Under the pieces are notes generated by a model. The model worked only from the letters and a program-made list of their open reading frames with translations, had not been told where the DNA came from and ran no database searches. A stretch of DNA of 64,000 nt from Lindgomyces ingoldianus (Eukaryota; Ascomycota; Dothideomycetes; Pleosporales; Lindgomycetaceae), in assembly GCF_010093535.1 (NCBI RefSeq), contig NW_022985162.1, forward strand, positions 2,516,637 to 2,580,636. The letters are read 5' to 3'. Positions 46,458 through 60,300 of the stretch are shown here, piece by piece. The first letter of the stretch is position 1. Every line of letters starts with the position of its first letter. A program made the position numbers and the translations under genes.

Positions 46458-48023
46458 ATGGCGACTATCCGCCCGGACACCATCTCGGTGAACACCTCCA
46501 CACCTATACTATCTAATAAGACTCTCCCCACGCCAGTCCCGATCCTAAAGCCAGCGGAGAAGCGGACGGTGACAGCCCCGAGGATAGATGTTGAGCCGCT
46601 TTACGCAACGCTGAAGGGCACGATGGGGGATGCAGAGTGGGGGGTTTACAAAGCGGCTATTTCGCAATTTCTGTTAGGTATGAGAGTAATCGCTATGGCG
46701 TTTCCGGTTTCTTCCCCAGCTGGCGAGATCGAGGTTGTGGATTTAGATGGTGCTAATCCTGTTCTTGTAGGAAATCTAAACCAAGAAGAACTCTCTCGCC
46801 GCCTTTCAACTATCCTGTCCACACCCGCGCTTGAAAACATGCATAACCAATTCGTGCTGGGGATTTATAATAATATATTCCGTGATGCGCCTGAACCCGG
46901 TGTTGCAAGCTGGGTTTCTGCGAATGACAAGCCGACGACGACTGCAAAGCCGAATACTGGTGATGAGGCTGAGAAGCGATTGAAGTATGAGGTTATGCAG
47001 CTGAGTCGACGGGAAAGGAAGAGGTTGAAGACGGTGCAGGAGGCCCCCTTTGATCCCTTCACGAATCTCATGACTGAATACCATGACGCGCGACGTATCA
47101 AACAGCCAGACACAGGTCCCGCAAGCGCAGGCGGCTACCAAAAGACAAGTATATCCCCCTCTCATATCCCTATCTCTTATCCTCCATCCCCTTCCCCTTC
47201 CCCTTCCGCCACTTCGGGAGATAACCCGCGCGTCCTAGACTGGGAGCTCGAAATCCGCAAACACTACACACAACCCCTCTTCACCGAAACCCACGAATTC
47301 CCGGATTCGGACTCCATCGCCGCCCGCATGCTGCCCATCTGCTATGAATACGGCCTGCCCTCAGGCCACACTCCTGACTGCCCCACGTATATGAACATCG
47401 CAACTGAAACCTACATCAAAGAAGCGCTATCCAACCTCTTCGCACGTGTATCCGGCAACGGACCGGGGTATATCAAAACCGCGGACTTTAAGCGCAAAGT
47501 CGAGCGCGAAGAAGACCGGGTTGCGCGCGGGGAGATTGGGCGGTCTGCTGGCGGATTGTTACCGGTGGAAGTGGAGGAGCAGAGGAAGAGACGGCCGCTT
47601 TGTATGGAGGATTTGAGATTGGCGGTGCAGCTTGGAGATAGTTATTTGGGGCAGGTGCCGTTGATTATGGGCGGGATTACGAATGCACGGTTTTTGGATA
47701 CTCCGGGGATTGAGGGGTTGAATTTGGAGGAGAAGGGTGGGAGAAGTGGGAATGGGGTTGGGGTTGGGGTTGGGGCGGGGACAGGTATTGCGAAGGTTGC
47801 GGCTGTGGTTAATGGTGTCGGCACTGCCGCTGCCACGAATGGCATTCTGAATCCGAGGAACGGGGCTCAACTAAACGGCACGAGTTCCCTGACAAATGGC
47901 TTCCACGTCGACCTCGGAGACCCCATGGTCCTCGATGACGACTGGTCCTGGCAAGGTGGAAGCGTGCAAGATATCGATGGTTTGGATGGCGTTCTCGACG
48001 GCTGTCTAGCTGTCGCGGTATAA
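46458..48023 (+). CDS. HFI1: SAGA complex subunit HFI1/ADA1
   Basis: The product is a structural core subunit of the SAGA histone acetyltransferase coactivator. Conserved parts are APRIDVEPLYATLKGTMGD with WGVYKAAISQFLLG, the block NQEELSRRLSTILSTPAL and HNQFVLGIYNNIFRD, and a histone-fold-like region (IAARMLPICYEYGLPSGHT, ETYIKEALSNLFARV). The C-terminus has Gly/Val-rich repeats and ends CLAVAV. The unspliced frame is open throughout. A GTATGA...TTGTAG segment at 46678-46770 (93 bases) falls between FLLG and NLNQEEL and is very likely an in-frame intron. With it removed, the protein is about 490 residues. The start ATG at 46458 follows a C-rich leader. Confidence 0.85.
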   Translation: MATIRPDTISVNTSTPILSNKTLPTPVPILKPAEKRTVTAPRIDVEPLYATLKGTMGDAEWGVYKAAISQFLLGMRVIAMAFPVSSPAGEIEVVDLDGANPVLVGNLNQEELSRRLSTILSTPALENMHNQFVLGIYNNIFRDAPEPGVASWVSANDKPTTTAKPNTGDEAEKRLKYEVMQLSRRERKRLKTVQEAPFDPFTNLMTEYHDARRIKQPDTGPASAGGYQKTSISPSHIPISYPPSPSPSPSATSGDNPRVLDWELEIRKHYTQPLFTETHEFPDSDSIAARMLPICYEYGLPSGHTPDCPTYMNIATETYIKEALSNLFARVSGNGPGYIKTADFKRKVEREEDRVARGEIGRSAGGLLPVEVEEQRKRRPLCMEDLRLAVQLGDSYLGQVPLIMGGITNARFLDTPGIEGLNLEEKGGRSGNGVGVGVGAGTGIAKVAAVVNGVGTAAATNGILNPRNGAQLNGTSSLTNGFHVDLGDPMVLDDDWSWQGGSVQDIDGLDGVLDGCLAVAV

Positions 48024-48659
48024 CTCCCTTACAAACACATCTGACTTTCTTAGCACTACGGCGTACAGTTGGTTGGTCTTGCATTGGGAAGCTGCGTTGC
48101 AGGCGGCGTTTTCTCTTATACTCTCTTTGATATTGTGGCGTTTTGGTGCGTCGCTGGATGTACTAAGCGTGCTACGGCATATGGATTCTGGAAAGATACC
48201 CTGGGGGTCAGTTCGAGTTCTTGGGTCTTCATGTTTTATGTAAATGCTGTCAGGGATCGGAGAGCGTGTGAGGCGAGTCCTAGATGTATATTAGAGCGAG
48301 CACATGGCATATTGATATTATTTCAAAATATTGCAGACTAGCATTTGTTTCGTGCATTAGTTAGTTTGTCTAGAACGGTTCTGTATGAGCCTTGGTGTTG
48401 TGAGCACACTACTGAATATGTATGTAGTTAGAGGGAGAAGATATCCAGCAACTTTCTGGGAACACTACGACACTCATAAACCCTTGAAACATGTATCTAC
48501 TATCCTCAAAAGACGCTACAAAATCCATTCCCAATAGAAAACGCTTTTACAATCCTTAGTGCCTATGCATCAACTAATCGATCAATATCCTTAAGGAGTA
48601 CCACCCTCTAGCGTACTCGCTTCTCCATCACATCACCCTTTTCCTTCCTTACCAATCCC
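48024..48659. other. convergent intergenic region
   Basis: This 636-base stretch lies between the 3' ends of HFI1 (+) and GCN1 (-). It should hold both polyadenylation regions. A short open frame at 48069-48341 has no coding support. Confidence 0.5.
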
Positions 48660-51600
48660 CTATTCAAACCCGACCTCCCCCAGCTCCACCTTCCCCACAC
48701 TCCAAACCTCCCTCTCATCCTCCCTCTCATCGCTCGCAAGCCCCAACCCGCCAGCGCCACCCTCTGCGTCCCTCCTCTCCCTCGCCTGGCCACCCAGCCT
48801 CAACGCCACCCTCTTGAAATAATCCTGCATGCTCCGCTTTGGGCCGGCTGCCAAAAGTCCCCCAGGACCGGCCATATACTTCTCAAATACTGCGCTTTCT
48901 TCATCGACGACGGAGAACAGTGCCAGGAACGCTGCTTCCGCGGAAAGTTTGACCGGGATAACCGGGTCGCGGACGCAGGAGAACACGGGTGGTGCGAGGA
49001 GTGGAATGTGTGGGCGGATTAGGTCGTTCGATTCGCGGGCGATGGTGCGGACAACGACGAGGGAAAGCCTCCTTGTATCGACCGGGTTGCCGGGTTCGAT
49101 GACTGGGGCCAGGGCTTCGAACAGTGGTTTTGTGTGATCGAAGGATTTTGCGGTTTTAGAGCTAAGAAGGTATTTTCCGGCTGCTAGAATGCAGTTGTCT
49201 GCGACGACTGGTTGAGAGTGTGAGATGCCGGCGCAGATGATGGAGACAGTTTCGTCGGCGAAGGTGGGGGCGAGGGCAGAAGGGGAGTCGAGTAGGATAG
49301 CGTTGAGAGCTAGGACCGAAGCTTTGCTGAAGTGGGTGGTTAGGACTCGGGATTTGAGGAGGCCTGATGCGGCTTCTGGGGAGAGGTTGCGGATGAGGGC
49401 GCCCAAGAGACGTGCATTGGTGATTGCCATGGCATCTAAAACCCCGTAAGTCTTCTATTGCAGATGTGGGGGAGTAGGGGTGAGGGTTAAACTTACCATC
49501 AGTGTCATCGACATCCGTATCAATGAGTCCTAGAATTGAGTTCCTACTTGCCTCATTCATATTGGCGCCAGCCTTGCTCACAACCTCAAACAGTGCCTTT
49601 AACATTGCATTCTTGACTCCTGAGTCGCTGGTCTTAGACCCAGTGACAAGCTCGGCAATCAATGGGTCGATTCTCGGTGTCATAGTGATCAATGTACCAA
49701 GTGCCTTCGCAGCCCTCGTCCGTAAAACATCTGACGACGTATCAGCCAACGACTTCGCAAATGTTCGCTGAAGCTGTGGCAAGAAAGGCTTGAGGTAAGT
49801 TGGAATCTTCTCTAGCAGGTTGTTCAGCGTAAACAAAATTGCCGCCTTGACGTCCACCGAACGCTCCGATACCACACGAATAAGAGGACCGGTGATCTGT
49901 GTGACGAAAGGTCGTAAAGCTTCTCCGTTGGTCCTGTCAATGATATCCGATATGGCCAAAGCCGCCTGTGTTCTCTGCTCCGCTGTACCGTTCATAAGGC
50001 CTTGCAAGAAGATGGGCAGAATAGCGTTGATACCCTTAGGTAGTGAGAAGCCTGAAAGATCGGACCCGGGGACGCCAACTTGGTTGAGCACTTGTCGTGT
50101 CGAAACGACGAGCGATTCCATCTCCTCTTTCCGTAGATGCTTGGTGAGTTCGCTGAGTGCGGTCCATGCAGCCTTAACAACTGCCGTGTCTGGGTCATCG
50201 AATGCAATGAGCAGCGACCGGATTAGGTCAGGGTAGTATCTCGAGTAGTCGACTTCAGTTTCAGCGAAGAATTTGGCAAGGTGAGCGTCTGCTGTTGCAC
50301 GCCTTCGCTCATCATCGTGCTTGACTAAGGCAAGCATTACGCTCATAGCAGTGTTAAGACCATCGTATTCATCGACGGAGAGGAGCACTGTGTCGAAGGA
50401 TAATTCAAGTTCAGACCTAAGCTCAACATCTTTGCATGAAACAATATTGTCCATAATTGCATTTAAGATGTTGGGGAGTCTTCGGGTCATTGCTGAGCTC
50501 GCGACTTCAGCCAAAGAGGCAATCGCGCGGGCATTGAAACTAGACATCGGTGAAGTCAGAAGCGTAGGGAGGAGGTTCGGAAGAATAATGTTCGACCTCG
50601 TGTGGTCGGTGAGGAGCGTGAGGAGGGCAGACAGAGCATTTTGAGCATCATCGTCGCTCCGGAGAAGGTTGAGTAGGTATGGTAGGACCTGATCGACGGC
50701 TTTCTTGCCAAGGATACGTTGCAGCGAATCAAAAGCTTCAGCTGCTGCTTCTCGCACATCGTTGTTCGGATCAACGAGGGCTGTTCGAACAACCTGTATC
50801 AGTATCTTCTCGTAATCTTCAAGCACCTCTGGTGAGGCTGATGAGATGAGTTCGCGGAGCGCAATGCAGATACCTTGCTTAGCATCTGTGTCGGTAGTGT
50901 GCAAGCCTTCTTCCAAGGTTGGCAACAAGCTTGCCAAAACGCCTTCGCCAGCTTTTCGGATAAGCTCTCCAAGAGCGTTTCCGGCAATAACCTTCTGCTC
51001 CATGTTCGAGCTGGCCAAGCGTCGAATAATGAGCTGTGTAAGCGTAGGGATGAGTTCCCGAAGGGTCCGTGGAGTGGCCACGAGTGCTTTCCAGACATTG
51101 ATCGCCGCGGAACGGACGAGTCCAGACGTATCGCATCTGCAGATGTACAGAGCGGACAAGACTTTGTTCCTTTTTTCCTCTCCAAGAACCTCGAGTAGTG
51201 ACTGACCGGCTTCTTTGGCGCCTTCCTCGACTTCTTCTTGCTCGCCAGTTCCGCTGATACCGGTGAGATTGAACAGCAAGTCTCCGACGAGCTCGACCGA
51301 GCTCAGACGGATACGGTGACTGTTGTCTGCGAGGCCCCTCTCTAACTCAGGGAGAAGCAAATCGATGGCTTTGCTGGCGAAGTTTTTCACCAGCAGTCGG
51401 CCCGCCCGAAGAGCCGTCTCCCGAATCGACTCCACATCATCCGCGAGACCGCCAAGAATGGGCGGGATGATTTTATTGAGGTAGTTAGCAAAGCTATTAC
51501 CAAAGCAAGCCGGCAAGAAAATGAATAGGGACATGAAGCCTTCCCGGACGGAAGGCTTGCTGCTCGATACGTTCTGTAAGATGCTCGGCAGGGTTTCTTC

Positions 51601-54600
51601 GAGACGGCCGGTCCCCAGGCCAGCAAGAACCTCTGAAAGAGCTTGGGCAGATCCCAACCTGTCGCCAGCTCCAGTGTCTGATTTGAGTGTGGCCATGAGA
51701 CTTGGGATGAGATCTGGCATTGCATCTTCCCCAAGTTTCTCAATGAGTGAACCAAGAGCTTTTGATGCTGTGGCACGGGTCGTTGGAACAGGGTCTACAA
51801 TTGCAACTCGTAGCCCAGCAACTAGAATTGGTAGATGAGATATGAGGTCTTTTCGCTCTGTAAGATGCGCTAGGCTTCCAATGATCTGTGCAGATTTTCG
51901 CTTCGTGGCTGATCGGTCGCCCAGGCCTCGCTCAAGTATTCGAACGACAAGAGCGAGTGAAGGGGCGTCAATGTAATGAGCGAAAGATACTTTGATGAGA
52001 GTATCGAGTGCATCGTCAGTGTACTTGGTGGGATCGCTGAGAGCCTTAAGAAGAATACCAACCACACCCTTGATCTCAGGATTGCTGATGACCTCTCCAA
52101 ATCGCTGTAAGCTTCGGTTGGCAGATGATCGTACCTCCTTGTGACTATCCGTGAGCACAGTCGTCAAAGGGGGAATAATATCCGGCAAGCTCAGTGCTAA
52201 TTGGTGTGGGTCAAGGTATGCCATGGCACCGAGCGAATCGCAAGCGCCCTTTTTACTTCGCCACTGCTGGTCGTCAAGACCTTCAAGAAGTGTGGGTAAG
52301 ATTTGCTTGACACCGTACGAGCTGAGATTCGCAAAGCAAGTCTTTGCTGCATCGAGGCAAGCTTCGCGCACATCAGCGCTAGAGTCACCGAACCCAGCAA
52401 GTAATTGAGGTACCAATTGAATGATGTAGGGCTCGAAGATGCGCCCAAGGATGAGGGAGAGCAGCTCATATGCCAAAAAGGCACCTTGTCGTTGGCCGAC
52501 GTCTTTCTTGTTTTCGGCGGCTCCCTGGAGAGAAGACATGAGCCGATACTCTCGCAGAACGCCAAGACCCTTGCCACGCACAATTCCCGCAAGACCATAA
52601 GCAGCTCCTCGGCGGGCTGCGTATTTCTTTGAATGTAGCAGCTGCTCAGTCATCTGCTCAATGTATGTGGAAATTTCTTGTTCGGATGTTCGGACGAGTG
52701 GGGGAAGACATTGGGCTACGGCATATTGAACCGTTTCGGAAGGAGTGCTCAAGGTAGCCAGAAGACGTTGGACCACCTTCGGTACACGCTTATCCCCAGC
52801 TTTCAGGTGTTGACCCAAAGCGCCGTACAGTACGATGACAGCTTCGTTGACCTGGTCGTACATTTCAGATTTCCGATCAGGGCTTTCCAGTGCATTTTCA
52901 AAGAGATCCATGAGTGGCTCCACCCTGGACTGAGCTTTCGTCTTGATCACGGAGGTAGCTGCGTCAATCATTTCGTCTCGAACAATGGCACTTCGGTCTC
53001 CTAACGGCCCCTCGTAGACCATGAACCGTATAAAATTGACGAGGTCATCGTCCATGAAACCCGGCGTCATTTCCTTGAATGCAAGTGCTATACCATCTCT
53101 AGCCTCCCAAGGATCTCGCAGGTCAACTTTCCGTGGCATGCCGTACTCGTCTCGTTCTGGAACTCTTGGTTTTACTTTCTCCCGATACGACTCCTGAAGG
53201 GATTGTAGGAGGTTGTGAAAAATGCGTGGAAAACTCTCCATAGTTTCTCCAAGAGACCTCGCCGCAGCTCTCCTTAGCTGTTTGTCAAGTGATTCTAAGT
53301 ATGGCAGCGTTTGGGCTGCGGCGTCCTCTTTTAATCTCAGTTCGTTGTCTTCCCAAATGGTTCGAGCCAGTTCCACATTTTCTTGATCATCATCGTGGCA
53401 TTCTAGCCAGATCTCTTCACTGAATACCATGTTATTCAAATCAAGTTCAGCATCTATCGCTTGCAGAGTTGAAGTGCGGACGGAAATTTCTGGTACGATA
53501 GTCCCACGGAGTAGGGCTCCAAGTTCGTCGTCGGATATATTGGGAGCAAGCCCTCGGGAAAGATCCATTAGACAGTCCTTAATCAATTTGTAGTGTTGAT
53601 TGTACCGTTGCATTGACGAGATCAGAGCCTGTAGTAATTGATGTCGGGGAAGTCGCTCGTCAGAGCCTGGAAATTATGTAAGCTAATACGCAATAGGTGA
53701 CAAGATGTATTGGAAACATACAAGAAGCAGTGTGGAATGATAAGAACTCGATAGCCAGCACTAATTGCTCATCGGCATCTTCAGTTGATGACCTTCCGAT
53801 GCCACCCTTCTCAAGCACGAGAAAGATGAGGGGAAGGCAGTACGCGAGCGAAACAGTGTCAAGTGGACGCTGCTCGCTCATAAATCGGAGTCGATAGAGT
53901 ACTCTCGTGACCAAATCTACTGAGCGTCAGTGTGTCAATATACAGTGGATGAACGAACGCACCACCAAGGTCTTCCTCTTCGTAACCATCTGACAGTTGC
54001 AGGGTTCCAATCGTCCTTAGTGTGGCAACTCCGATAAATGGCCGGAGAACGCCAAGCCGAGCGGAGATGCGCTGAGCACATTTGATGAATGCCTTTGCAG
54101 GTAGATCTCCAAGGATTAGACCAGCCCCGGCACGAATTGTTTGGATGAGTAGATTTACTGCTGGTCCCATCCATTGTTCGGCTTCGGTCGGAGGTCCAGT
54201 TGCAAGTCTCTGGATTATTCCAACTCCTCGTTTCATCTTTGATTCGACTGCCGAAATCTCTTGCCTGATAGCAGATTCTTTCGCAAGTTGAGCGTTGATT
54301 TTGGATTGTTCATCTGGAGTGAGTTTCTTAGTCTGGCCTTTCTTCTGCGCGAGCTGAGCCCTGAGCTCTTCTTCCCATTTTAGAGTGTCATAGTCCTTCG
54401 TATTTTTGTCCAGTGTTGCGGAACTCCTTGTTGACAGCACATCAATATAGGCAGTTCCTTCTGGGGTTCGAAAGATGGCTGCTTCTGTTGGGCCAATAGA
54501 TTCAAGCTGCTTAGGGTCAAGGTCGTGACTGAACAGATCTACGATTGCCGGTAAGGCTTTGTCCGGAGCAACAAATGCGAGGTCAACATAGGCACTATAC

Positions 54601-56987
54601 GCTGCCTGGTTTATGGCAGGAAAACGACCGTTTGACTTATTCTGTGGACGAAATTAGCTGCGAACCTCAAATGAGAATAGTGCAGAAATTACCATCGTAG
54701 CATCAGTTATAAGTCTCAGACATTCGCCAAGGTAATCTCGTGCAAGCTGACCTGGATCTACCCCCATCCTGAGACAGAAATCAATCCAAGAGGCTCGGGG
54801 AACGATTTCTGGACGAGCTAAAACAAGGATATCCACACATTGTTTGTGGAGGATGTCCTTAGAAATGTTCGGGCCGAGGGTCTTCAACGAATCTTCTACA
54901 AGACAAAAGCAACACAGAACGCCATAGAGTTCCTTGTTGCCTGTCTTTGAAGAAAAGGCCGCGCTCTCCTTGTCTCCCTGCTCAATCATTTTATACCAGC
55001 ACCAGATCCCACCAGTAATGATATTGGTGATCTCTGCGGGCGCTTCAATATACATCTTAGTCAGGGATTGACGAGCTGAAGATTTAGCACTTGGAGGGAC
55101 GGAATAGCCAGCGATGAAGTATATGAGCACTTGCGACCAAGCTTCTCGAGCGTCGGTGGAGGTGTTCTCATCGGACAGCCATGGAGCCACCGCCGTGAGA
55201 CAACGGAGAGCGATCTCGATATCGATATCACTGGAAAGTTTGGTATAGACTCTGGGATTGAGCAAGAAAGATGGTTTCGGCTGAGTAGCGAGTGTTTGAG
55301 AGAGTACATCTGTCTTCTTGTAAATGGCAGAGAGCTTTGTGTCATCCATAAGTCGGATCTTGCAGAGTAGCAACGCCGTAACGGAATGACCTACAGTTAC
55401 CATACCGTTCTGAGCTGCAGGAAGTGGATTCGCGAGAACTTCCTGCCACAGTTCCACGAGTTTCGGCAAGGTGATTTGACAGAATACCAGCACATCCGGC
55501 TGTGACAGTTGCTCAGGTGAAAGATTCCACCATATATCTGCAGCTTGTATGGCCCATAGTCGGCGTATAGGCATGCGCTTGTCACTCATGCCTTTGATGA
55601 AAGCGTCTGATATTAATTTGTCCAATGGAACCCCATTAACCAACCCGAAAGTAAGATGCTTAGTCAGTGCAGATACCTCAGCTACTACCGCTGGCTCATT
55701 TGGCTCCTTCAATGCAATAGGGGCAATATTGACGGGAATTTTTTGGGACAAGGAAATCGAACTACCCAGGGAGGAAAGCATTTGAGCATAGAGGACTTTC
55801 TGGTCTGCTCCGGTGACCTTGCCTTGCTTGAGTGGGTCCAAAATCTCATCCGCGACCTTTCCAATGAGTGTGTCATCGCGTGACCGTAAGGCGAGCGCTT
55901 GGAAGGTTCGGAGAGCACCAACGCGGATGGTCGGATTTGTTGATTTGACATTTGAAAGCAGCGGCTTGAGCAGGTTGGAATGAAGTACTCCTGACAGATC
56001 AAAAGATGCCGGAAGGGACAGAATCAGTGGCGCGACAACACCGTTCAGAACCACTTCTGGCGCCCTCAGGAGTGCCTTCTCGATTGGAGGTATGACCTCT
56101 TTTCGCAGCTCATCTAGTGAAGGAAACGTGTCGAAGAACTCACGAAGACCGTTAGACAGATGACCGGGCAGTGGAGTCCTGGAACCAACAATTTCCCGGA
56201 CGTAGAAGGCGTAATATTCTTGCTTGTGCTTCTCTAGCATCGACTTGGCATTGGGAAGCCTTGACGCTACGCCTGCAATAACGCCTAAAAAGATAGCATT
56301 CCCAGCAGTGGGAGAGGAACCTTTCGCCGCAAGGGAAGCCACCATCTGAGAAAGTGCCCGTTCTGCGACGTCGGGCGCCCGGAACAAGAACCGCAGCGCT
56401 CGGCGAGTTACAACCATAGCAGAGTCTAGAATGCGCTGCGCTTTGCGAGAAATCACACCACCCACGCATGTCTCTAGGAGTCTTGCATCTGCAATGGCAA
56501 TATCCATTCCCCATTTCGCCCATTGCTCCGGGGACTTAGCGTATTGTTGGATGAGGACCGAGCACCAGCCTATTAGGACGAAAGCATCGGCGTGGGCGAG
56601 GCCGGTTTTGAGGCTTTCTCGCTTGAGGAAGGCAGAAATCAAGGGCAGGGCAGTACCAGAGTGTGGGCTATTGGCTAGACTCTTTAAGCATTCGTGAACT
56701 GCACATCTGGATTCTCGATCCTCGTAGAGAGGGTACGTTTCGAATAAGAGGTTGAGGAGGAAGTGGAGGTCAGGTGAAAGAAGTGCTGGGTAGGGAAGAA
56801 ACAGGTCAGCCTCTATCAAGTTTCCTATGGGCATGTGTAGCCGGAGTGGAGAGCTGAGATACTTACTGTCGTGTTCGAACCGGTGTTGCAGACGAGAGAG
56901 CTCCGCAATTCTGCGTAATGTAGAGCTGGTTATGAGGCCCCATCGCAGCTCTTCACGGTTAGAATCATTCATCCCACCGACAGCCAT
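48660..56987 (-). CDS. GCN1: GCN1 translational activator (HEAT-repeat ribosome-binding protein)
   Basis: The minus strand encodes about 2,670 residues in roughly seven exons, the expected size for GCN1. The protein is an array of HEAT repeats throughout. The centre carries the eEF3-like region (LLEGLDDQQWRSKKGACDSL, YLDPHQLALSLPDIIPPL). The C-terminal third, which binds the Gcn2 RWD domain in yeast, is present. GCN1 senses stalled or colliding ribosomes and activates Gcn2 under amino-acid starvation. The start is placed at the ATG at 56987 (MAVGGMND). An in-frame 54-base intron (56813-56866) follows exon 1. Other introns lie near 54664-54690, 53919-53963, 53668-53723 and 49440-49499; the last joins DDTD to DAMAITNARLLG. 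The 3' end is acidic, ending EVGFE. All frames connect without stops. Confidence 0.92.
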
Positions 56988-57360
56988 TGTGGGTTGTCCA
57001 TGTGAAGCTTTGCTGGAAAGCGTTGTGGGTGGTGGGGACCTGTCTAACAATATTGGTCAAGCTGGAGAACGGTGGCGGAGGAATCTTTTGCCGAAGCGCC
57101 AAGACTGTTGAAGGTCAGTGATGACTTTCATTCCCGTGCCCTTTCTCCTCATGCAAGCCCTTTAGCAGATTGATCACTCTGACCTGCGCAGCCTTATGCC
57201 CTACATGTACCCTAGCGCCTCCATCAACAGCAACCTTGATCTTGTCAAAGATCAAGCCCCGTGGTACTCTATACGGAGACTACCCCAATCATTCACCCCT
57301 TCCGGATCGACCATATCTCCTCGACCGTAAGACTGACACAGCTTGCAAGTCTCGGCGACA
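56988..57360. promoter_or_regulatory. divergent promoter (GCN1 / DExH helicase)
   Basis: Only 373 bases separate the start codons of two outward-transcribed translation-linked genes. The region must serve both. It contains a C-rich stretch near 57180-57300 and no other gene. Confidence 0.6.
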
Positions 57361-60300
57361 ATGGCAAAAAAGAAGAAGCCCGCTGCAAACCCTGCCCGTG
57401 GGTTTGCCACTACTTCCGTAGCTAGCAAGCCAAAGCAGGAGAAGGTCGTTGGAGCCGATGCAAAAGAACCGAACAAGGAAAGGGTCACCCCACTAAGCCA
57501 AACTCCTCAGATTACAGTTGATCCTCAGCCCCAATCGAAAGAGGTCGTGCAGACTCCAGAAGAACTAGAGGCTCAGCTTGAGCACGATGGGCTTCAATTA
57601 TTAGTCGAAAAACATGCTTCCAAGACCCGGCGAGAGTTCCGTCGACAAGTCTCGAAGATCCATACAGACCGGAGAACTCTTCGCCCACAGTCCGAAATCA
57701 TGTCCGTCCGTGATTGGCTCTCTAGCGACGTGTTAGACAATGTCATTGCTCTTGCTCAGGAAGAGTCCAACGATCCCAATCGAAGACTTGGACAAAAGTC
57801 TCTGCTAAAGGTCCTCCCAGAAGAAGATGGGATATCTAAACTCTGGACTTTGGACCTAGTACTTCGTGAACTCGGCTTCACTCATGTCAATATACAGCTG
57901 GTCATGAAGTGGCTTTGCGCAAACGCTGTCAATATTGATTCCACTGCCAGCATCTGGGGCTTCCAAGAAGGACTAGAGTGGCTTGCGTTGGATCAGTGCG
58001 AGGGTCACGCGTTCTCTTACGAGGAGCCGAAGACTAAGCGATTCCTTACCAATTCCCAGAGCACATCGAGACCAGGTAAGCCTTGGCCTTGGTTTCTTTC
58101 TGACCCATATGAACCTAAAGCCCTTCATCAACCCTACAAGATCGATTTGCTTAGGCAGTCCTCTACAATTGTCTTCGAGTGCCATGCTAAGCAGCTTCAG
58201 GAACGCCTATTTCGAGTCTTGAAATGCGGGAACCCGCTAGGGATTCCGACCACGAAACTTCCACTAACCCAACCTCTAACCTGGCGACACCCTCGATCTT
58301 AACGCCTGCAGAGTCGGATCATAGCGATGTTTCTGTCAGCGACCTGGATAGTGACATTGAGCCAGATCAGCTTGTCCCAACCTACCTCAAGATCAAGGGC
58401 AAACTTTTTGAGATTGACCCAGATCATCTCGAATATCGTAGTCGAAAGCAGGCCAAAGCATCGAAAGGGAAGAAACTCCCTCCTTCCAAGAAATTCAATC
58501 CTACAGCTGTTCAAAAACTTGAATCACAACTCAAACAGCTCGAATCAGATGGCCTGTTCGACCAATACGACGCCGATGTGCAGTGGCCTGCTCTGCGGAA
58601 TCGGATCGCTCAGAATAACGCTAACGACAAACGGCCGCAACTTCCTGAGTCCGCTCAACCTTCACAAAGCGACAATGGAAGTAGCACGGCATTAGTTCCT
58701 ACTGATAGCCAAGTGGAAGACCCAGAATCTGATCCCCACGGCCTCTTCCTTGATGAGGAATCTAGTCTGTTGGGTGATATGTTTACAGCGATTCCGGATG
58801 ATGCATCCAAGGCAGGGGCGGAAAGCAGGAGTAGTCCATCCTCAACGACCATGTTAAAGGACTTTGGGAAGCAGAGTGGAATGGCTCCGCGAAAACTCCT
58901 TGAGGAAACTGTGCGAGCAAGGTAAGCGGCTTCCCATCCTTCGTGAACCTCCTGCTTTCAGTCATCTGAACTAAACCTTCACTCAGGGATTCTCATGCAA
59001 AACTGTCATACAAACTTATCTCAGAAACGGCCTACTCATGTCGACATGAAATGACTGTTAAGTGGTCTAGGGATCAAGATATCATTTACGAGGAAGATAT
59101 GCCTGGGATTGAATGCACTGTGCAAAATCTCTGGGTTGTCTTCAGAGCATTGACCGTCTCTACTGTGTCGGTCGAACAGAGTGAAAGCTTTATCGCTACA
59201 GCAGCCCTGTTCTCGATGTTTTGCTCCTCTCCACGTGAGGAGAAAGCTCATCTCAGGCTTCCGTCAAATTGGAGAGACCTGTATAAGGACTTCCTCGAAC
59301 ATCGACAAAAGCGACTTGACTCAGCAGACCGCAACACTATCAAGCATCTTCGCTCTATCATCCAGGATCAAGTGGACCATGAGGAGTCTGATGGTGTGGT
59401 ACTTACTAGCCGGTTCAAGATGCGAAGCCAACCAAACACAGCGAGCTCAGTAGCTTCCAAGTCAACACCCGCGAGTTCTCAACTCTCAGAAAACCTCCGT
59501 AGTTCATGGATACAGAAGTCTACAACGCCATCGTACCAGCGTATGCATTTTACCCGAGCTACACTTCCTGTTTTCGAGTTTCGCAACGCGATTTTATCAA
59601 CCATCAAGCAACATCAGGTAACGATCATCTGTGGTGAAACGGGGTGTGGGAAGAGTACGCAAATCCCATCCTTTATTCTTGAGCATGAACTCTCAAAGGG
59701 TATGCCATGTAAGATATTCTGTACCGAACCGAGGCGTATCTCTGCGATATCTTTAGCCCAGCGAGTCAGCGAAGAATTAGGCGAAGGGCCTAGAGACCTT
59801 GGAACACCTCGCTCCTTTATTGGGTACGCCATCCGCCTCGAGAGCAAAACTACTGCACAGACCAGACTTGTGTATGCTACAGTAGGAGTAGTCTTGCGTA
59901 TGTTAGAATCTTCCGGTGGTCTGAGTGACCTTACCCATTTGATTATTGATGAAGTCCACGAACGAAAGTAAGTATTCATGGCCATGGCAACCTGTTCCAA
60001 ATAATTGACCTCTGCTAGTATTGATACCGACTTTCTGCTCATCATTCTTCGCTCTTTGATGGTTCTTCGGCCAGAGCTGAAGGTCATCTTAATGAGCGCG
60101 ACCGTCGACGCCCAGCGATTCTCCAAATATCTCAATGATGCTCCGATCTTGAACATTCCCGGAAGAACATACCCCGTTCGAACTAAATATTTGGAAGATG
60201 CCATTGAGTTCACGCATTACGATGCAGCATCAGAGGATAAGCTAGATGATTCTGAGACTAGCGGGAATGAGGAGGAGGGCCTAAAGGAGAAGTCAGGCAT

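Noticed and set aside
47559..48084. Minus-strand frames opposite the HFI1 3' half
   Set aside because: They are shadows of the conserved coding frame on the plus strand.
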